A model generated the notes under the pieces. That model was not told the origin of the DNA, did not search any database, and was given only the letters and a program-made list of their open reading frames with translations. The translations under genes and the position numbers were made by a program. This document shows positions 16,865-25,427 of a stretch of 64,000 nt of DNA, one piece after another (the first letter of the stretch is position 1; each line of letters starts with the position of its first letter). This DNA comes from CAYMCQ01 sp964389025 (GTDB lineage: Bacteria > Verrucomicrobiota > Verrucomicrobiia > Limisphaerales > CAYMCQ01). The stretch lies in NCBI GenBank assembly GCA_964389025.1, contig CAYMCQ010000001.1:1-64000 (forward strand), given 5' to 3'.

Positions 16865-18706
16865 ATGAGAGCCAACAGGTTTTGTTTGTTTTTCTTACTA
16901 AGCATATTGTCCTGCCTTGCCGTGGCGCAACCCGACAGAGGAAAGTTTGAGTCAGTCGGCATTCCGGTGCGCAAGGGCGGGCTGATGGGTTGCATCGTCG
17001 GACCGGATGGCAAAGGCGGCGAGGCGCTTTATTTCAATTTCAATCAGATCAGCGGGCTGTTGTTTCTCGTTCAAGTAAATCCCGATACCGGTGAGGCATG
17101 CCAGTTCAACGCGCCTCAAGGTCCGGGTGCTTGGGCGTTGATCAAGGGGCCGGACGAAAAAATCTATCTCGGCACCTGGGATGGCGGGCTGGTCATGCGT
17201 TTCGATCCGAAGCAACCGGAGAAGGGGATCGTCGTCGTCGGCAAACCGTCGCCCACCGAGGACTACCTCTGGCAATACGACCTCGGCAAGGACGGCAAAC
17301 TCTACGCCTGCACGTATCCACAGGCGAAGCTGGTGAGCTTCGATCCGAAAACCGACGAAATGGAAGATCTCGGTCGGATGCATCCCACCGAAATGTATGC
17401 GCGCAGCCTCGCGGTTGGACCGAGCGGCAAGGTCTACGTCGCCATCGGCTATGAGAAGGGCGATCTCGTCGCGTTTGATCCGGCGACGGGCAAGCATCGC
17501 AGCATCCTGCCTGACAAACTCCGCGCACCGAGCGGTGCGACTGGCGTTTCCGTCTGGCGTGGTGCCGATGGTCAGGCTTACGCGCAAATCGGCAGCAAGC
17601 AGGCACGTCTCGATGACGAGCAAGCCGTCGTTGTGGAGAACGCTCCCGCCAAGGCCACGATGAAACTCCGGGATGGCCGCGAAGTCGTCGAGTTTGGACG
17701 CGGCACGTTTTCTTTGAAAGATCCGCAAGGCGGTAAGGTGACCGCGCGCACTTTCAAATACGTCGGCGCGGGGGATCACATTTTCGTCGTGGGCGTTGGG
17801 CCGTCGAACTGCGTGTATGGCAGCACGGCGATGCCGTTGGAAGTCTTTCGTTACGACCCGCGCGAAGGTCGCAGCGAAGACCTCGGCACCATGCCGGGCG
17901 GGGAGGTTTATTCAATGATTGAAGAGCAGCAAAAGCTTTACCTCTGTTACTACGGCGGCTCGGTGATGAATCTCTATGATCCCGCCAAACCATTCTGGAA
18001 GTTTGGGACTGGCACCGATTGCAACCCGGTTACCTTCGGCGGCGTTGGCGATGGCCACCTGCGTCCGCGCGCGATGATTCGTGGTCCGCAGAACTTGATC
18101 TACATTGGCAGCGAGCCGCCTTACGGACAACTCGGGGGCGCACTGGGCGTCTGGGATCCGCGCCAAAACAAAAGCATCGAGAACTACCGGAACATCGTGA
18201 CGAACCAAAGCGTCGTGTCGCTGGCTTGGGAGCCGAAGAGAGGATTGATCTTTGGCGGCAGTGGTAATTGGGGTGGTGGTGGCTCAAAGCCGGTTGAAAA
18301 GGAAGCGTTGTTCTTCGCCTTCGATCCGATCAAGAAGCAAAAAGTTTTTGAAGCAGCGCTTGTGTCCGGCGCGCGTAGCTACCCCGCCACAGCGACGGCT
18401 GAAGGCAAGATTTTCACGACGGCCGGCGATAAGCTGCTAGTGTTTGATCCGGCGACGATGAAATTGGAAAAAACGATTCCGTTGCCCGGTCCACAGGTGG
18501 AGATCTCGCTGGGCCGACATGCGAGCGGCAAGCTGGTAGGGTTGGCGGGAGGCAATGTCTATGTCCTGGATCCAAAAAAGTTGGAGATGGTTTCAAAGTT
18601 CAAAGCATCGGTGCCGATCAGATGTGGTTTCGCTCTCACGGAGGACGCTGTTTACTTTGGCTCAGGCTCAGAACTCTGGCGATTCCGACTGCCGCAAGCG
18701 CTATGA
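16865..18706 (+). CDS. Secreted beta-propeller protein
   Basis: About 613 residues from the ATG at 16865; in-frame ATGs at 16853 and 16826 are alternatives. The chosen start gives a signal peptide (MRANRFCLFFLLSILSCLA). The rest is a chain of propeller blades with VGPDGKGG, IKGPDEKIYLGTWDGG, VGPSGKVYVAIGYEKGDL and LLVFDPATMKLEK. This resembles the YncE/NHL or SMP-30-like proteins common in this phylum. No catalytic residues are evident. It is the first gene of a long + strand run, and its stop overlaps the next start. Confidence 0.82.
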   Translation: MRANRFCLFFLLSILSCLAVAQPDRGKFESVGIPVRKGGLMGCIVGPDGKGGEALYFNFNQISGLLFLVQVNPDTGEACQFNAPQGPGAWALIKGPDEKIYLGTWDGGLVMRFDPKQPEKGIVVVGKPSPTEDYLWQYDLGKDGKLYACTYPQAKLVSFDPKTDEMEDLGRMHPTEMYARSLAVGPSGKVYVAIGYEKGDLVAFDPATGKHRSILPDKLRAPSGATGVSVWRGADGQAYAQIGSKQARLDDEQAVVVENAPAKATMKLRDGREVVEFGRGTFSLKDPQGGKVTARTFKYVGAGDHIFVVGVGPSNCVYGSTAMPLEVFRYDPREGRSEDLGTMPGGEVYSMIEEQQKLYLCYYGGSVMNLYDPAKPFWKFGTGTDCNPVTFGGVGDGHLRPRAMIRGPQNLIYIGSEPPYGQLGGALGVWDPRQNKSIENYRNIVTNQSVVSLAWEPKRGLIFGGSGNWGGGGSKPVEKEALFFAFDPIKKQKVFEAALVSGARSYPATATAEGKIFTTAGDKLLVFDPATMKLEKTIPLPGPQVEISLGRHASGKLVGLAGGNVYVLDPKKLEMVSKFKASVPIRCGFALTEDAVYFGSGSELWRFRLPQAL

Positions 18707-19974
18707 GGTTTTGTTTCTTTGTCGCATTCGTCATCGCCGCGACCGGCGCGGCGGCCGCGCCCGGCGTGACAGCGATCCAACTCGTCTGCGTGGACCCGCA
18801 AGCCACCGGCTACGGCACTTTCCAAAGCCACAACCAGAAGGTGGTCAGCAACCGGCGCGGCATTTTCATGACGCACCTCCGCTCGCGCAACGAAGCTTAC
18901 ACGGCGCAGAGCTGGCGCCTCTCCTGGAGCACCAATGCGGGTGAAAGTTTCTTTACACTCTTCGCCGCCACGAATGCCACCAATCCCCCGCTGCTCGAAT
19001 CCGACGCGGACGGCAACCTGTATCTCGTGCGCCCTGATTTCGTGGACGGTCATGCCTATCTTTACCGATTCCTGGCGAAGGAAAATTATCGCGAGCCGCG
19101 CATATCGAGGATCACGAACGGTGCGGCTGGCAAATACGCGATGGTGCTCGACGCGCCGCGCAAGCAACTCGCCTATTTCGCGCACAACAGCACGTTTCAC
19201 CTGGTTGGTCTGGATGGCGTGGTGCGCAGCTCGACCCGTCTGCTGACCGACGGCAATCACGCCGCGTTGCAATATCCATTGCTCTCGCTGGGCGAGGACG
19301 GCACGCTGCACACGTCGTGGACGACGGTGAAGCACGGGGCATATCTTTATTGGGACATTCATTACATGCAGTCACCCGATGGCGGCCAATCCTGGCGGCG
19401 CATGGACGGCACGAAGCTGACCCCACCGCTCGTCGCGGACGAGGGCGGCCCGACCGACCGCATCTCTCTCGACGATGAATTTGAGTGTCACACATGGCTC
19501 TCGAACTTCATGGTGAAGGACGGCAAGGCGCATTTCCTCTACCTCGCGCAAACCAATCCGCCCCGGCAACATTATGTGCGTTACGATCTGAAGACCGCGA
19601 AGCGCGAAGCCGATCTGCAACCCGAGTTTCGCGGCGAAAAAATTTCGCTGCGCGGGTTGGATGGCTTTTTCGCTGCCTCGCACAGCCCCACAAACTCCCG
19701 GCTTTACTGCGTCACTTGCGACGCCTCACAATCCCGCCTCGCCTGCCTCGCCAGTGATGACAACGGCGCGACCTGGCACGACTACGCCGTCAGCGACCCG
19801 GTGATTTCGCCCTACGCCATCGGCGGTTGTCGCGAAGTCACGGCGGACGGCTGGGTGATCGGCTCGTTCACCGCCGCGGGCGCGGATCCAAAAGATTCCG
19901 AACCTGCCTCGCAGGTCTATTTTTTCAAAATCCGGGCCGGGCTGCCGCTGGCGCAACCAGCCAGGCCGAACTAA
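18703..19974 (+). CDS. Secreted BNR/Asp-box repeat protein (sialidase-like propeller)
   Basis: About 423 residues. The ATG at 18703 overlaps the previous TGA (ATGA), and starts a signal peptide (MRFCFFVAFVIAATGAAAA). At least three Asp-box motifs are visible: STNAGESF, SPDGGQSW and SDDNGATW, spread through the protein as in six-bladed sialidase propellers. The catalytic Arg triad and Tyr/Glu pair of true sialidases cannot be confirmed. The safe call is an exported Asp-box protein, possibly a glycan-acting enzyme given the sugar genes downstream. Confidence 0.82.
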   Translation: MRFCFFVAFVIAATGAAAAPGVTAIQLVCVDPQATGYGTFQSHNQKVVSNRRGIFMTHLRSRNEAYTAQSWRLSWSTNAGESFFTLFAATNATNPPLLESDADGNLYLVRPDFVDGHAYLYRFLAKENYREPRISRITNGAAGKYAMVLDAPRKQLAYFAHNSTFHLVGLDGVVRSSTRLLTDGNHAALQYPLLSLGEDGTLHTSWTTVKHGAYLYWDIHYMQSPDGGQSWRRMDGTKLTPPLVADEGGPTDRISLDDEFECHTWLSNFMVKDGKAHFLYLAQTNPPRQHYVRYDLKTAKREADLQPEFRGEKISLRGLDGFFAASHSPTNSRLYCVTCDASQSRLACLASDDNGATWHDYAVSDPVISPYAIGGCREVTADGWVIGSFTAAGADPKDSEPASQVYFFKIRAGLPLAQPARPN

Positions 19975-20000
19975 ACCGACGATTCCCTGAAGGAACAATC

Positions 20001-21356
20001 ATGAAAATCACTTCGTTCAACGGCCTCACGACGGCCGCGATGCTGATGGCCGTCTGCTTAAATGCGAGAGATGTTTCCGCACCGCCCGGCTGGACCGCCG
20101 CCGCCGCACGTGACGAATTAAAACCTGCGTTCAGCTACGACCCGAAAGGCGGGCCGACGCAACAAGGCGCGCTCGTCATCCGCTCGGACCAGCGCAAGGG
20201 GCTGGACGGCCATTGGGAAAAAACTATTCCAGTTGAAGGTGGAAAATGGTTTCGCTTTTCCGCGCTACGTCGGGTCGAAAATATTCCCGTGCCCCGGCGC
20301 AGCGTGCTGGTCCGGATTCATTGGCGCGATGCGAAGGGTCGGGTTGTGAACCGCGACGAACCAGGCGCGCACAGCTATGCGCCCGGTGTGCCCCCAGCGG
20401 CCGAACCGGAATTCCCGGCTGACGGGCCAATGGATCGTGCCGGTTGGACGGAAGTGAGCGGCACTTACCATGTCCCGTCGCGTGCGACGCAGGCGATAGT
20501 CGAATTGCATCTGCGCTGGGCTACGAACGCTCGCGTTGAGTGGAGCGAGATTTCGCTGATGGAAACCAAACCGCCACCTCCGCGCAAAGTCCGCCTGGCA
20601 ACGATTCACTATACTCCCCACGGCGGCAAAACGGCGATGGACAGTTGCCGGCAATTCGTGACGTTCATTGAAGAAGCGGCCCGACAAAGGGCCGATCTGG
20701 TCGTGTTGCCCGAAACGCTCACCCAAACTGGCAACGGCCTCTCTTACGTCGAAGCCGCGGAGCCGATTCCCGGCCCATCTACCGACTACTTTGGTGAACT
20801 GGCGCACAAGCACCGCGTTCACCTCGTCGTTGGTCTTGTAGAGCGCGAGCAGCACCTCGTCTACAACACGGGCGTGCTCATCGGGCCGGATGGGAAACTC
20901 ATCGGCAAGTATCGCAAGGTCACGCTGCCGCGCACGGAGATCGAGGCGGGCGTCACGCCGGGCCACGAGTATCCGGTGTTCGACACGCGCTTCGGCAAGG
21001 TCGGCATCATGATTTGTTACGACGGCTTCTTCCCGGAGCCGGCGCGGCAGTTGAGCATTAACGGCGCGGAGGTGATTGCGTTTCCAGTGGCCGGCTGCAA
21101 CCCGATGCTCGCCGCGGCGCGAGCGTGCGAGAACCACGTGTTTCTCGTCAGCAGCACCTACACCGACCTCAAAAGCAACTGGATGATATCGGCGATTTAC
21201 GACCGCGAAGGCCAGGTCCTCGCCCAAGCGAAGGAATGGGGCAACGTGGCGGTGGCGGAGGTGGACCTGGGCAAGCGGCTTTATTGGTCGAGCCTGGGCG
21301 ATTTCAAGGGCGAGAACCCACGGCACCGGCCGGTCTGGCCGGGGGAGAAGGAATGA
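20001..21356 (+). CDS. Secreted carbon-nitrogen hydrolase (nitrilase family) with N-terminal beta-sandwich
   Basis: 451 residues from the ATG at 20001, which follows an AAGGA ribosome site and gives a signal peptide. Residues about 28-190 look like a carbohydrate-binding-type sandwich. The nitrilase domain follows with the catalytic triad Glu (VVLPETLTQTG), Lys (IGKYRKVTLP) and Cys (GIMICYDGFFPEPAR). These enzymes cleave amides or nitriles. An exported version with a front domain suggests an extracellular amide, perhaps an N-acyl group on a glycan. It overlaps the next gene by 4 bases. Confidence 0.9.
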   Translation: MKITSFNGLTTAAMLMAVCLNARDVSAPPGWTAAAARDELKPAFSYDPKGGPTQQGALVIRSDQRKGLDGHWEKTIPVEGGKWFRFSALRRVENIPVPRRSVLVRIHWRDAKGRVVNRDEPGAHSYAPGVPPAAEPEFPADGPMDRAGWTEVSGTYHVPSRATQAIVELHLRWATNARVEWSEISLMETKPPPPRKVRLATIHYTPHGGKTAMDSCRQFVTFIEEAARQRADLVVLPETLTQTGNGLSYVEAAEPIPGPSTDYFGELAHKHRVHLVVGLVEREQHLVYNTGVLIGPDGKLIGKYRKVTLPRTEIEAGVTPGHEYPVFDTRFGKVGIMICYDGFFPEPARQLSINGAEVIAFPVAGCNPMLAAARACENHVFLVSSTYTDLKSNWMISAIYDREGQVLAQAKEWGNVAVAEVDLGKRLYWSSLGDFKGENPRHRPVWPGEKE

Positions 21357-21886
21357 CAAAGGCAGAGATCTGGGACCTCCACTGCCACCTGTCCGGCGTG
21401 CCGGGAAACACCCCCGAAACGCGGCTCGGCAAATTGATCGAGTTTGCCGACCGCATGGGCATCGCGCGGCTTTGCGTCTTCATGGGCATGGAGTGGAGTT
21501 ACGATCCGTCGCCGGAGAAAATGCGGCAGGACAACGACGAAGTGCTGCGCGTCGAGCAGGTGGACACCGCGCCGCTTGTTGGCCTCGTCAAGCAAACGCC
21601 CGGTCTGCGGCTGATTCTCCTGAACGCCTTGGGCAAGCTCCACGGCAAACCACTCAACGATCTCATCGCGGCGGGAGAAGTTTATGTCGAGATTTCCATG
21701 CTTGAAGGCGTGGGCGGTGTCGGCAACCTGCTCGCAGAAGTGCCGGAGAACCGCATGCTGTTCGGCTCGCACGCGCCGCTGTTTTATTTCGAGTCGGCCT
21801 TGCTCAAGCTCAAGGAATCGCCGTTAACGCAGGAACAGATGCGGGCGATGCGCTGGGGAAATGCGCAACGCTTGCTTGCGAAATAA
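21353..21886 (+). CDS. Amidohydrolase-family protein, apparently shortened internally
   Basis: 177 residues starting at the ATGA overlap with the nitrilase gene. The N-terminus has the metal-site DLHCHLSG of amidohydrolases (PF04909-like). The C-terminus has FGSHAPLFYFESALLKL, a family hallmark with the final Asp/His region. Usual length is 270-300, and the middle, where homologues carry the next metal-binding His residues, is absent around residue 75 (EVLRVEQVDTAPLVGL). It is either an inactive remnant kept in frame or a truncated scaffold. No cytoplasmic export signal is seen. Confidence 0.7.
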   Translation: MTKAEIWDLHCHLSGVPGNTPETRLGKLIEFADRMGIARLCVFMGMEWSYDPSPEKMRQDNDEVLRVEQVDTAPLVGLVKQTPGLRLILLNALGKLHGKPLNDLIAAGEVYVEISMLEGVGGVGNLLAEVPENRMLFGSHAPLFYFESALLKLKESPLTQEQMRAMRWGNAQRLLAK

Positions 21887-21910
21887 TGTTGGATCATCAT
21901 TCTACGTGCT

Positions 21911-23278
21911 ATGCATTCCAACCACTCAGCCCAGGCTGCCCGCCCTGCTTTGGGCGTGTCGCGCCGGGAATTCCTCGCCGCAATCCCGCTAGGCGGGACC
22001 GCCTTGCTGACTGGCGCACTCACCCCGAAAAATTCGGCTGCGGCCGAAGCTGCCACTGCGTCCAAGCTCGCAATCAACGGTGGTGATAGGGCAGTCAAAC
22101 CGTCGGCGAAGCTGCCCATCCGCTGGGGCGAGCCGGAGCGCGAGCGGCTGAACGCGATGCTCGGTCAGGACTCGCTCTTTTACTGGAAGGGTCCGCAGAC
22201 GACGCTGTTGCTTGAGCGTTTCAAGAAGGTTTGCCCGGTGAAGTATGTCATGCCGTGCTCGTCCGGCACGGCGGCCTTGCACATCGCAGTCGCGGCGGCG
22301 GGCATTGGACCGGGTGACGAAGTCATCACGTCGCCGGTCACGGACATCGGCACTGTCATCGGCGTGATTTACCAGCAAGGCGTGCCGGTGTTCGCCGACC
22401 TCGGTGCCAGCACCTACAACCTCGACCCCGCCGACGTCGAGCGTCGCATTACTTCCAAAACAAAGGCAATCATCGCAGTGCACCTGTGCGGCAATCCGTG
22501 CGACTTGCAGGCGTTGAAGGCCATCGCCGACAAACATGGGCTGGTATTGATCGAAGACGCGGCACAAGCCTGGGGTGCGAAGTATCGTGGTCAGCCCATC
22601 GGCACGATCGGTCACTTTGCGTGCTTCTCATTGCAAAACTCGAAGCACATCACCTGCGGCGACGGCGGACTTGTTGGCTCTAACGACGAACGCTTCGGTC
22701 CGCTGCTGCAGAAATTCGGCGACAAGGGATTTGATCGCCTCAAAGGAGGCTTGTTCGAGTCGTTCGCCACGAACTATCGCATGAGCGAGCCGCAGGCGGC
22801 GGTGGCAGCGGCGCAACTTGACCGGCTCGAAGGCATCATCGGCAAACGCGCTCGTCTTGGCAACTTGCTGTCCCAAAAAATCACCGGTCTCCCCGGCGTG
22901 CTGCCGCATCAAGTTCATCCCGAAGACCGTTGCGGATATTGGTTCTACTTTTTCCGCATGAAGCCGGGCGCGTTTCGTTGTGACCGCGCCGAGTTCGTGA
23001 AGGCGCTGGCGGCGGAAGGTGCGGAAGCTTCCGCCGGTTACATTCCGGTGCCGCTGCATCGCAACCCAATGTTCTTGAAACACTCATTTTTCAAGGGGCG
23101 CTGGCCTGTGCGCGAATTTGGGCTGACGACAATGGATTACTCGAAACATCAGACGCCCGAGGCCGAAGCAATCTTGCAGACTGGCATTCGGGTCACGATC
23201 CACGAAGCGATGACGGAGGACTACATCGTGAGCGTGGCCGAGGCGATTCAGAAGGTCGCGCGGCATTACGCTGCGTAG
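21911..23278 (+). CDS. DegT/DnrJ/EryC1/StrS aminotransferase with Tat signal
   Basis: 455 residues of a PLP-dependent sugar aminotransferase-like fold. Family motifs include PCSSGTAALHIAV, IEDAAQAWGAKYRG and the PLP-lysine segment FSLQNSKHITCGDGG. A Tat motif VSRREFLAAIP sits at residues 16-26, so the enzyme should be exported already folded with its cofactor. That is unusual in general but seen in this phylum. Substrate is unknown; neighbours suggest amino- or keto-sugars. Confidence 0.9.
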   Translation: MHSNHSAQAARPALGVSRREFLAAIPLGGTALLTGALTPKNSAAAEAATASKLAINGGDRAVKPSAKLPIRWGEPERERLNAMLGQDSLFYWKGPQTTLLLERFKKVCPVKYVMPCSSGTAALHIAVAAAGIGPGDEVITSPVTDIGTVIGVIYQQGVPVFADLGASTYNLDPADVERRITSKTKAIIAVHLCGNPCDLQALKAIADKHGLVLIEDAAQAWGAKYRGQPIGTIGHFACFSLQNSKHITCGDGGLVGSNDERFGPLLQKFGDKGFDRLKGGLFESFATNYRMSEPQAAVAAAQLDRLEGIIGKRARLGNLLSQKITGLPGVLPHQVHPEDRCGYWFYFFRMKPGAFRCDRAEFVKALAAEGAEASAGYIPVPLHRNPMFLKHSFFKGRWPVREFGLTTMDYSKHQTPEAEAILQTGIRVTIHEAMTEDYIVSVAEAIQKVARHYAA

Positions 23279-23287
23279 GATTTATCC

Positions 23288-23345
23288 GTGAACAGTGAAC
23301 AGTTATCAGTGAACAGCTCACGGCTCACCGCTCACGGCTCACCGC
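23288..23345. repeat. Short tandem repeats forming the 5' end of the epimerase gene
   Basis: GTGAACAG units followed by doubled CTCACGGCTCACCGCT units make up the first 58 bases of the epimerase frame. The style recalls the ACTGAA/GAACAC repeats around the S23 gene at 3646-4268. Confidence 0.6.
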
Positions 23346-24376
23346 TTTGGCCCGAGAAAATCGAAACCGAGGAACAACTGGATGCACTTCTCACCCGTCC
23401 GAGCGCTGCGCTGGTGGAATTCATCAGGACAGTTTCCAGTCCGCTGCTTATTTTGGGTGCGGGTGGCAAAATGGGACCGACTCTCGCCGTGTTGGCGAAG
23501 CGCGCTGCCGATGCCGCGAACCATGCGCTTGACGTGACCGCCGTCAGCCGCTTTAGCGACACCCGCGCCCGTCAGTGGCTCGAAAGTCAGGGCGTGAAAA
23601 CCCTAAGTTGTGATTTGCTTGCGACAAATTCACTCCAGCAACTGCCGGAAGCGGAGAATATGATTTACCTGGTCGGGTTGAAATTTGGCACGGCACAGAA
23701 CCCGACAGCGACGTGGGCGATGAACACCATTGTTCCGGCGAGGGTAAGGGAGCGTTACCCGCGCGCCCGGATCGTGGCGCTCTCGACGGGAAATGTTTAC
23801 CCATTGAGTGAGGTCAATCGCGGTGGTTCGGTGGAAACCGACCCGCTGACGCCGCTTGGAGAGTATGCGAATGCGGCGGTGGGGCGGGAACGCGTATTCG
23901 AATTTTTTTCGCGCTTGAATGACACGCCGGTTACGCTGCTGCGGCTGTTCTACGCGGTTGAATTGCGTTACGGCGTGTTGATGGATATTGCGCGAAAGGT
24001 TCATAACGGCGAGACAGTCGAGTTGGCCAATGGTTACTTCAATTGCATCTGGCAGGGCGACGCGAACGAAATGGTTCTTCGTGCGTTGTCGCTGGCGTCG
24101 TCTCCGCCGAGTGTGTGGAATCTTTGTCGTCGGGAACTCTTTTCAGTGCGCGCCGTTGCCACACAGTTTGGCGAATTACTTGGGCGACCGCCGCAATTTA
24201 TGGGCAGCGAAGCGCCGACGGCTCTGTTGGGAAATTCCGCCGGCTTATGCGCGAAACTTGGTGCGCCTTCCGTGCCGCTTGAGACGATGCTTCGCTGGAT
24301 CGCGCACTGGGTGAGGAATGGCGGACGCAATCTTGGCAGACCTACTCATTTCGAGGTGCGCAATGGCAACTATTGA
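23288..24376 (+). CDS. NAD-dependent epimerase/dehydratase-like protein
   Basis: 362 residues from a GTG at 23288. A glycine-rich Rossmann motif LGAGGKMG is near residues 56-63, and STGNVYPLSE marks the SDR-type active site region. The Tyr of an extended SDR (YxxxK) is not clear. The first 20 or so residues are encoded by a short tandem repeat (GTGAACAGTGAACAG, then CTCACGGCTCACCGCT). The native start may therefore lie just downstream, near LWPEKIETEE. It follows the aminotransferase by 9 bases and overlaps the aldolase gene. Confidence 0.8.
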   Translation: MNSEQLSVNSSRLTAHGSPLWPEKIETEEQLDALLTRPSAALVEFIRTVSSPLLILGAGGKMGPTLAVLAKRAADAANHALDVTAVSRFSDTRARQWLESQGVKTLSCDLLATNSLQQLPEAENMIYLVGLKFGTAQNPTATWAMNTIVPARVRERYPRARIVALSTGNVYPLSEVNRGGSVETDPLTPLGEYANAAVGRERVFEFFSRLNDTPVTLLRLFYAVELRYGVLMDIARKVHNGETVELANGYFNCIWQGDANEMVLRALSLASSPPSVWNLCRRELFSVRAVATQFGELLGRPPQFMGSEAPTALLGNSAGLCAKLGAPSVPLETMLRWIAHWVRNGGRNLGRPTHFEVRNGNY

Positions 24377-25427
24377 ACAAACTCGGGCGCGACTCAATGG
24401 AGGGCTGGTCATTCCCGCATGTCCATTGGCTCTCAACGCGCAACGCAAGCTGGACGAACGCCGTCAGCGCGCGCTGTTCCGTTACTATCTCGCCGCTGGC
24501 GCGGGTGCCCTGGCCGTCGGGGTGCATATGACGCAATTCGCCATTCGCGATCCAAAGGTAGGACTGTTTCGTCCCGTGCTGGAACTGGCGGAGGAAGAAC
24601 TTCGTAAAAGTCCGTTTGCTTTCTCTGCTCCGGGAATCGCAATCGCCGGCATCTGCGGTCAAACGAAGCAAGCGGCTGCTGAAGCCACATTGATCCGGGA
24701 ACTTGGTTTTCACGCGGGCTTGCTCAGCCTCGCCGCACTCAAGACCGCCAGTGAAGACGAATTGATCGCCCATTGCAGCACTGTTGCTGAAATCATTCCG
24801 CTGTTCGGGTTCTATCTCCAACCCGCTGTTGGGGGACGAGTCCTGCCGTATTCGTTCTGGCGCAGGTTCGCTGAAATCGAAAACGTCGTGGCCATCAAAA
24901 TCGCTCCGTTCAACCGTTACCAAACCCTCGATGTGATCCGCGCCGTTGCGGAAAGCGGCCGCGACGACATCGCGCTCTACACCGGCAACGATGACAACAT
25001 CGTGATGGATTTGCTGACGCCATTTCGTTTTCAAGTGGGCGGCAAGGTTGTCGAACGGCGCATCGTCGGCGGGTTGCTCGGTCACTGGGCGGTGTGGACA
25101 CAGAAAGCGGTCGAACTCCACGCCGCGTGTCGTCGCGTGGCCCAATCCGCCAGTGCGATCCCGGCCGAGTTGTTGCGCTCCAGTGTCGAAGTTGCCGATG
25201 CCAACGCTGCGTTCTTCGACGCGGCGAACGGTTACGCGGGCTGTATTCCTGGCATCCATGAGGTGTTGCGGCGGCAAGGTTTGCTGGAAGGCATCTGGTG
25301 TCTCGATCCGAACGAGACGCTCAGTCTGGGTCAGCGCGAGGAGATCGACCGGGTCTATCGCGCGTATCCGCATTTGAACGATGATACTTTTGTCGCGAAA
25401 CACCGGGAGGAATGGTTGCATGGCTAA
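24363..25427 (+). CDS. Dihydrodipicolinate synthase (DHDPS/NAL) family aldolase
   Basis: 354 residues from the ATG at 24363, which overlaps the epimerase stop by 14 bases. The TIM-barrel aldolase is recognised by PLALNAQRKLDERRQRALFRYY at the N-terminus, an AGAGALAVGVHMTQF stretch, and the Schiff-base lysine in NVVAIKIAPFNRYQ. The family condenses or cleaves pyruvate with aldehydes, including keto-deoxy-sugar acids. Beside sugar dehydrogenase-like and aminotransferase genes, a sugar-acid aldolase role is more likely than lysine synthesis. It overlaps the next gene by 8 bases. Confidence 0.88.
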   Translation: MATIEQTRARLNGGLVIPACPLALNAQRKLDERRQRALFRYYLAAGAGALAVGVHMTQFAIRDPKVGLFRPVLELAEEELRKSPFAFSAPGIAIAGICGQTKQAAAEATLIRELGFHAGLLSLAALKTASEDELIAHCSTVAEIIPLFGFYLQPAVGGRVLPYSFWRRFAEIENVVAIKIAPFNRYQTLDVIRAVAESGRDDIALYTGNDDNIVMDLLTPFRFQVGGKVVERRIVGGLLGHWAVWTQKAVELHAACRRVAQSASAIPAELLRSSVEVADANAAFFDAANGYAGCIPGIHEVLRRQGLLEGIWCLDPNETLSLGQREEIDRVYRAYPHLNDDTFVAKHREEWLHG

